From Warburgia ugandensis (lineage: Eukaryota; Streptophyta; Magnoliopsida; Canellales; Canellaceae): a stretch of DNA of 64,000 nt. This document shows positions 58,276-64,000 of this stretch, in pieces. The DNA lies in the NCBI GenBank assembly GCA_035236585.1, contig CP141135.1, positions 8,032,001-8,096,000 on the forward strand, given 5' to 3'. The notes under the pieces are model-generated. The model was not told the DNA's origin. It was given only the letters and a program-made list of their open reading frames with translations, and did not search any database. Position numbers and translations under genes: made by a program. Position 1 is the stretch's first letter; each line of letters opens with the position of its first letter.

Positions 58276-58587
58276 TGTTGGTCCAACCCCATTTTCAGGC
58301 GGCCACCAACTTCAACAATAGCGGGCGCCGCCGTCGGCCACCATCCACTGACTTTTGTGTAATTTGTTGAAAATTACAGCCCAAAAATCCCTATAAATAG
58401 GGATATCAAGAGGGCATAGATGACAGCCCATTCCTCTGTAAATCCCCGTGTATTCTTTGTGTAAAACCCCTGTTTTTATAGTGAAATCATTCCTCTTCCG
58501 TAGACATAGGCTTATTGGCCGAACCATGTTAATATCAGTGCATTTTTTTGTGTGTATGATCTTGAGCGGGGACTAAAATCCCCAACA
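58276..58587 (+). repeat. 5' LTR of copia element (312 bp)
   Basis: TGTTGGTCC...CCCCAACA. CTATAAATAGGGAT near 58391 is a likely TATA region. The 3' LTR is 39 bp longer because of an extra GC-rich partial repeat. Confidence 0.92.
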
Positions 58588-58589
58588 AG

Positions 58590-58601
58590 TAGTATCAGAG
58601 C
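58590..58601 (+). promoter_or_regulatory. Primer-binding site of copia element (mutated)
   Basis: TAGTATCAGAGC, differing from the initiator-Met-tRNA complement TGGTATCAGAGC by one G-to-A change. Confidence 0.8.
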
Positions 58602-58659
58602 AAGGTTTGCCGTGCAACAAAAGCAGAAAACTAAGTTGCAGCAATGGCGGTCGAGAGGA

Positions 58660-58960
58660 AGAAGAAAACTGTTCCTGCTACAGTTGCTACAGTAATCATC
58701 ATTGCTGTTACAGTGAAAAGCACGTTATCATATTGCTACAGTTGGCACAGTACCCTAGAGGCAGGTTCCAATAGTGAGTTTCAATAGGTTCGAGTTACAA
58801 CAGTACAGAGTTGTAACAATACGAGTGCAAATAGTAGCACATTTGCACAGTAGTTAAGTTGAAATAGTAGCGTGTTGTAACAGTACCAGGTTGCAACAGT
58901 TCGAGTGCAATCGTAGCCGAGTTGCAACAATAACGAGTTGCAACAGTGATCCGATTGAAG
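58660..58960 (+). repeat. ACAGT-repeat leader of copia element
   Basis: Non-coding leader in which CTACAGT, AACAGT or close variants recur many times (GTTGCAACAGT, GTTGTAACA, TGCTACAGT). The same kind of leader follows the LTR at 12113. Confidence 0.75.
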
Positions 58961-59078
58961 CAGACCTATTTTTTTGGTAGGTTTTCGAGGGGAATAGACC
59001 AGTTCTTGGCAAACGTAGTAGTGTTCTCAAATTTATAAGATTTTCTCCTAAAATTGCTATAAGTACTCTTCTTTACTC

Positions 59079-59790
59079 ATGGAGGCAAACATGAGCAAAA
59101 TGATTTGCTTAAATGGTACTAACTATCACAAGTGGAAGGGAAAAATGAAAGATCTTCTTTTTGTAAAGAAATTAGATCTACCTGTCTTTGCTACTAAAAA
59201 ATCAGAGGATAAGTCCGAAGATGAGTGAGCTTTTGAACACGAATAGGTATGTGGTTTTATTCGACAATGGGTAGAAGATAAAGTTTTGAATCATATTCAA
59301 AATGAAATATATGCTAGAACTTTATAGATCAAATTAGAAACCTTATACGCGTCGAGAACTGGAAATAATAAGTTATTCCTACTTAATCAAGCGATGCACC
59401 TGAGATACAAGGAAGGGAGTTCTATTTCCAACCACTTGAACGAGTTGACCAGATGCTTTCAACAACTATCAGACATTGGCGTCAAGTTTGACGATGATAT
59501 CATGGGTTTATGGCTTTTAAATACTTTGCTTGACTAAATGAAGAAATAAGGCGACGAGCTCAAGTTGTCACCACATCACAGTCTGAGATTTTCATCTCAG
59601 AAAATCGAGGGAGAAGCAAGATCAAAGGACAGGAGAAAAATAATAGAAGCAGGAGTAAATCTAAGTCCAGATACAAGAATTTGCAATAAAATTATTGTGG
59701 CAAGAAGGGTTACATTAAAAGGCAGTGTTACAAGTGGAAAGCCGAGAACAAAATAGAGAATATCAAACAGGAGAGAAGAAATGATGAGGC
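59079..59790 (+). pseudogene. Copia gag (UBN2-type) with stops
   Basis: From ATG 59079 the frame reads [16 protein letters not shown], then FIRQWVEDKVLNHI, LFLLNQAMHLRYKEGSSI and HLNELTRCFQQLSDIGVKFD, typical of Tnt1-type gag. Stops interrupt it (TGA near 59226, TAG near 59244 and 59323, TAA near 59535). A damaged zinc knuckle (YCGKKGYIKRQCYKWK) is near 59695-59740 in a shifted frame. Confidence 0.85.
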
Positions 59791-59827
59791 GAATGATCAT
59801 GTAGCTGCCACTACTTCAGGCCTTGTT

Positions 59828-61555
59828 GTGGTTTATGATGAAAATGAAATCAACCTAGCCTCCAATGAGATTGGATGGGTTGTTGACAATGGTGCTTCTT
59901 TTTATGTTACCTCGATGAGAGAGTTTTTCACCTCGTACACTCCTTGTGACTTTGGAGTGTTGAAGATGGGTAACGATGGGTTGTCAAAGGTTGTTGGTAT
60001 CGGATCCGTCTGTTTGGACACCAACAACGGAACGAGAATGATTCTCAAGGACATTCGACATGTACATGATATTCGGTTGAACTTAATATCAATCGAAAAG
60101 CTTGATGATGATGGGTACTATAGTACCTTTTACGATGGACAGTGGAAGCTCTCTAAGGGAGCGCTTGTGGCTGCTAAAGGGAAGAAATCATCTAGCTTGT
60201 ATATGATGCAAGTTTCGATTCTTATTAACTCTGTGAATGCAGTTAATGTTGCTGGTTCTTCAGAGTTGTGGCACAGGCAGCTTAGTCACATGAGTGGGAA
60301 AGGACTAGGTTGCTTAGTTAAGAAGAATTTGCTTTCAAGGCTCAAAGCTACAAAGTTGAGCAAATGTGTTCATTGTCTTGTCGAGAAGCAGCAATGAGTT
60401 TCCTTCAAAAGCCATCCTTCTTCTAGAAAGTCAGGCGTGCTTGAATTGGTACATTTAGATGTATGCGGTCCTATGAAGGTACGCACATTTGGTGGTGCAT
60501 TATATTTTGTCACATTTATTGATGATTATTCCAGAAAACTCTGGGTCTATGTTTTGAAAACTAAGGATCAGGTGTTTGACAAGTTTAAAGAATTTCAAAC
60601 TTCTATTGAGCGGCAAACAGGGAAGAAGCTGAAATGTATTCGCACAGACAACGGTGGCAAGTACTGTGGACCTTTCGATGCTTATTGTAAAAAGCAAGGG
60701 ATTAGACATCAAAGAACTCCTCCGAAGACTCATCAGCTAAATGGTTTAGCAGAGAGGATGAACAGGACATTGATGGAGAGGGTCAGATGCTTGCTTTCTG
60801 AATCAAAGCTGCCCAGTTCCTTCTGGGGTGAGGCGCTATACACAGTAGTCTATGTTATTAACCTATCTCCAATTGTTGCCTTCAATGCAGATGTTCCTGA
60901 CAGGTTATGGTATGGAAAAGATGTCTCTTACGATCATTTGCGGGTATTTGGGTGCAAAGCGTTTGTACATATACCCAAGGATGAGAGGTTCAAGTTAGAC
61001 GTCAAGACCAAACAATGCATTTTCATCGACTATGGGTAGGATGAATTTGGTTACAGGCTATATGATCTTGTTGCAAAGAAGTTGGTTAGAAGCCGTGACG
61101 TGGTCTTTATGGAAGACCAAACCATTGAACACATTGACAAAGCTGAAGTATCAGAAACTCGGAGTTCTGATACTCTGACAAATTTAGATCCAGTTCCTGT
61201 TTCACATACGCCAAGTGTAGATGGCGCCAATGACCATGGTGGTGCTCCAGTTGATGTTCAAGATAATTAGGCTGAGGGAGAACATGAAGCTGATGAAGAC
61301 ATGGATGTTTCGTTAGAGGCTGATGATATTCAGTAGGAGGTTCCTACTGAGGAACCAGCAGTTTCATTGAGACGGAGTTTGAGAGATCATCAACCCTCCA
61401 CTCGATATTCATCAGATGAGTACGTGCTCCTCACTGACGGGGGAGAGCCTGAGAGCTTCATAAAGGCAGCTGAAAGTGAAGAGAATGCAGAGTGGATTGC
61501 AGCTATGAAGGATGCGATGAATCCTTACAAGACAACCACACTTTTGAGCTGGTAA
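59828..61555 (+). pseudogene. Copia protease and integrase
   Basis: Protease motif VDNGAS (59882-59899; the family usually has DSGAS). GAG-pre-integrase ELWHRQLSHMSGKGL and CVHC near 60260-60390. The integrase core (60437-61039) retains the DD35E triad: HLDVCGP, IRTDNGGKY and NGLAERMNR give Asp8, Asp71 and Glu106 of that stretch. All lie in one frame, interrupted by TGA at 60395, TAG at 61037 and further stops to about 61336. A frameshift near 61520 moves into the reverse transcriptase frame. Confidence 0.92.
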
Positions 61556-62883
61556 GATTACTTAAAGGCCGTCAAGCTTTGGAGAATTGGTGGATATACA
61601 GGGTGAAGTATGAGGGTGACACTTCACGACCACAATACAAAGCTAGACTTGTGGTGAAAGGCTTTGGTCAAAGAAAAGGTGTCGATTTCGAGGAGATATT
61701 TTCTCCTGTTGTTAAAATGTCTTTAATCCGAGTTGTATTGGGTTTGGCCGCAAACCTTGATCTGGAGGTTAAGCAGATGGATGTGAAGATAGTGTTCCTC
61801 CACGGTGACTTAGAGGAGGAGATGTATATGGAACAGCCAGAAGGGTTTGTTGCTAAAGGCAAAGAGAAGTATATCTGCAAGCTGAAGAAGAGTCTGTATG
61901 GCTTGAAACAGGCTCCCAGACAGTGGTACAAGAAGTTTGAGCAATTCATGACCCAACAAGGTTATAGAAAGACTACTTCAGATCACTGTGTGTTTGTGCA
62001 GAGATTCTCAGAAGATGATTTCGTCATCTTACTACTCTATGTCGACGATATGCTTATTATTGGAAGAAGCTCTTCAAGGATCAATCAGTTAAAGAAGGAG
62101 CTGAACAAAGTCTTTGCTATGAAAGACTTGGGACTCGTGAGACAAATTCTCAGGATTTCTATCATTCGTGATAGGAGGAATAAGCAGTTATAGCTGTCTC
62201 AGGAGAAGTACATAGAAAAGGTACTTTAACGATTTCACATGGATAAAGCTAAAGTGGCTAGTACACCTTTTGCTACTCATTTTAAGCTTAGTAAGAATCA
62301 AGTTCCAACGAGTGATGCTGAGAAGGAATACATGCAAGATGTTCCTTATGCTTCAGTTGTTGGCAGTCTTGTGTATGCCATGGTATGCACCAGACCAGAC
62401 ATTGCATATGTAGTTGGTACAGTGAGCCGTTTTCTATCAAATCCATGAAAAGAACATTGGAATGCAGTGAAGTGGATATTGAGATATCTACGTGGTACTT
62501 CCAAGTTGTGTTTGGGATTTGGCACTGGCAAGCCCGTGCTTGAGAGCTACACTGATTCAGATATGGCTGGTGATATTGACACGGGGAAGTCTACTTCAGG
62601 TTACTTGATTACTTTTGCAGGGGAGGCTATGTCATGGCAATCAAAGTTACAGAAGTGTGTTGCCTTATCTACGACAGAGGCTGAGTTTATTGATATGACA
62701 GAAGCATGCAAAGAGTTATTGTGGATGAAGAAGTTCGTGAATGAACTTGGCTTTATGCAGAAGAGGTATGTGTTATTTTGCGACAGTCAAAGTGCTATAC
62801 ACCTTAGCAAGAATTCTACTTTTCATGGAAGGTCAAAGCACATTGATGTTCAATATCATTGGATACATGATATTTTGGACTAG
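61556..62883 (+). pseudogene. Copia reverse transcriptase and RNase H
   Basis: Reverse transcriptase motifs: YKARLVVKGFGQRKGVDFEE, EVKQMDVKIVFLHGDLEEEM, CKLKKSLYGLKQAPRQWYKK and catalytic YVDDMLIIG (about 62038-62065). RNase H: YTDSDMAGD, ALSTTEAEFIDMTEACKE and FCDSQSAIHLSKN, ending HIDVQYHWIHD. Stops (TAG near 62191, TAA near 62227, TGA near 62446) break the frame. Confidence 0.93.
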
Positions 62884-63044
62884 AAGTCGTTAGAGCTTGA
62901 GAAGATTCATACTGACGATAATAGTTTCAGATATAATGACAAAAGCATTACCTCGGAGTAAGTTCAAGATTTGCAGGGAATTGACCGGAATGCGCTTCTG
63001 CTAAAAGTCCATACGTGAAAAAACCTCCTTCAGTTAATGGGCCT

Positions 63045-63057
63045 AGAGGGGGAGATT
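63045..63057 (+). promoter_or_regulatory. Polypurine tract of copia element
   Basis: AGAGGGGGAGATT directly before the 3' LTR. Confidence 0.8.
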
Positions 63058-63408
63058 TGTTGGTCTAGCCCCATTTTCAGGCAGCCACTGACTTTAACCA
63101 TGGCGGCGCTGCAGTCAGCTGCCACTGACTTCAACAGCGGCGGGCGCTGCTGTCGGGCACTGTCCACTGACTTTTGTGTAATTTGTTGAAAATTACAGCC
63201 CAAAAGTCCCTATAAATATAGATACCAAGAGGGCATAGATGACAGCCCATTCCTCTGTAAATCCCTGTGTATTCCTCTGTGTAAAACCCCTGTTTTTATA
63301 ATGAAATCATTCCTCTCCCATGGATATAGGCTTATTGACCGAACCACGTTAATATCGGTGCATTTTTTTTTTGTGTATGATCTTGGGCGGGGACTAAAAT
63401 CCCCAACA
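63058..63408 (+). repeat. 3' LTR of copia element (351 bp)
   Basis: TGTTGGTCT...CCCCAACA. It carries one more CCACTGACTT-containing GC-rich subunit than the 5' LTR near its start. Confidence 0.92.
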
Positions 63409-63413
63409 GGCCA

Positions 63414-63648
63414 TGCCCTAGAAATCTCCAACATCAGACAATTCTAACCCTCCAAATAGTCAAGGTTTTTTAATGTTTTTTCCCAACTATCTCAGCCCAA
63501 AACTCCTAAATAATTGTGGTCACAATCATCTATGGAGAAGATGATCGGGAAATGGGCTTTCACTGATGGGCCCAGAGACGAATTATTTCCATCTAACAAC
63601 CGGTCCTCACATATTTGTTTTAGCTGCATATGTACATCTTTGTACAAA
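63414..63648. other. Unassigned spacer
   Basis: Nothing recognised. Confidence 0.4.
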
Positions 63649-63800
63649 AGGAGAGTCTTGATGCAGCGGTAGAATCGTCTTCGTGTGACTTAAAGGTTAT
63701 GGATTACAAGCAGAAAATAATTTCATGAAAAATACAAAATAAGGCTGTGTACTGTAAACTGTTTGTGGTCTGCCCTTTCTCAGATTGGGGGCTGCCCTTT
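63649..63800 (+). mobile_element. Au-like SINE, diverged
   Basis: GGAGAGTCTTGATGCAGCGG, GTGTGACTTAAAGGTTATGG, AAGGCTGTGTACTGTAAAC and GGGGCTGCCCTTTA occur in SINE order; the copy is old. Confidence 0.75.
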
Positions 63801-64000
63801 ACGTAGATCTTTAAACACACAAAAAAAAAATATCAATAGGCAGGCTATCGTTTCTTAGAGGAAACCCCCATTTAGTAAAATTTGTGTAATGGACCAGGAA
63901 CAACTGGCCGGATATTTGGCCGCTTCATCAACAATATAGATAAATGCTGAAGGTGATACTTAGGATTGCTTTCTCCCTTCATCCGTGTCTTAAAATTCAA
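63801..64000. other. Unassigned end of window
   Basis: Nothing recognised. Confidence 0.4.

Larger units (their letters stand above)
58276..63408 (+). mobile_element. Ty1/copia retrotransposon (Tork/Tnt1-like), complete but decayed
   Basis: 5.13 kb bounded by perfect GGCCA duplications (58271-58275 and 63409-63413). Order: 5' LTR, altered primer site, repeat-rich leader, gag, protease, integrase, reverse transcriptase, RNase H, purine tract, 3' LTR. This is the copia order. The polyprotein resembles Tnt1-type elements. Many nonsense changes and frameshifts make it inactive. Confidence 0.92.

Overview
This is nuclear DNA from a flowering plant. The evidence is two intact plant-type genes (a sterol C24-methyltransferase and a chloroplast thioredoxin-like protein), Au-type SINEs, plant retrotransposon lineages (Tork/Tnt1-like Ty1-copia, Del/Tekay-type chromovirus, RTE and L1 LINEs), a plant hAT element and a plastid rDNA fragment. 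The sequence does not let me name the species. Gene density is very low, and most of the window is transposable elements at different stages of decay.

Layout. 0-3 kb: a solo LTR (110-740) inserted inside an Au-like SINE, a small RTE LINE tail, and unassigned DNA. 3.14-4.21 kb (+): an intact, intronless SMT2-type sterol methyltransferase gene. 4.2-12 kb: old intergenic DNA with an RTE LINE remnant, SINEs, a 176-bp plastid insertion (16S rRNA 3' end plus spacer) and a second solo LTR of the same family (10812-11399). 12.1-13.66 kb: a gutted copia element with no coding region. 14.1-16.95 kb: two L1-like LINE 3' remnants separated by a dispersed repeat that also occurs at 6.7 kb. 19.55-22.40 kb: a non-autonomous hAT-like element with a perfect 8-bp target duplication, packed with short hairpins and a 125-bp tandem repeat. 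23.23-26.49 kb: a gag-protease-only LTR retrotransposon. 30.87-31.77 kb (+): an intact CDSP32-type chloroplast thioredoxin-like gene.

33.78-51.45 kb is a nest of two related chromovirus-type Ty3/gypsy elements with unusually long LTRs of about 3 kb. Element A lies on the minus strand with target duplication GTTAA. Its 5' LTR is split by element B on the plus strand, with target duplication CTTGT. Subtracting B restores a full-length A LTR. B has a normal 3' end, but its 5' end is chimeric: an unrelated 234-bp segment, then an inverted LTR fragment, then pol starting inside reverse transcriptase. 51.5-58.2 kb holds more SINEs, two RTE LINE fragments and tandem duplications. 58.28-63.41 kb is a complete but decayed copia element with target duplication GGCCA.

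The two host genes belong to unrelated pathways (phytosterol synthesis in the ER, and redox or drought response in the chloroplast). They are separate islands, not a cluster. I found no prokaryote-like operon, CRISPR array, functional rRNA gene or functional tRNA gene. The observations most worth checking are the chimeric 5' end of element B, the hairpin arrays in the hAT element, the gag-only retroelement, and the CAG/CTG-centred disagreements between near-identical repeat copies, which may reflect sequencing error in methylated DNA.
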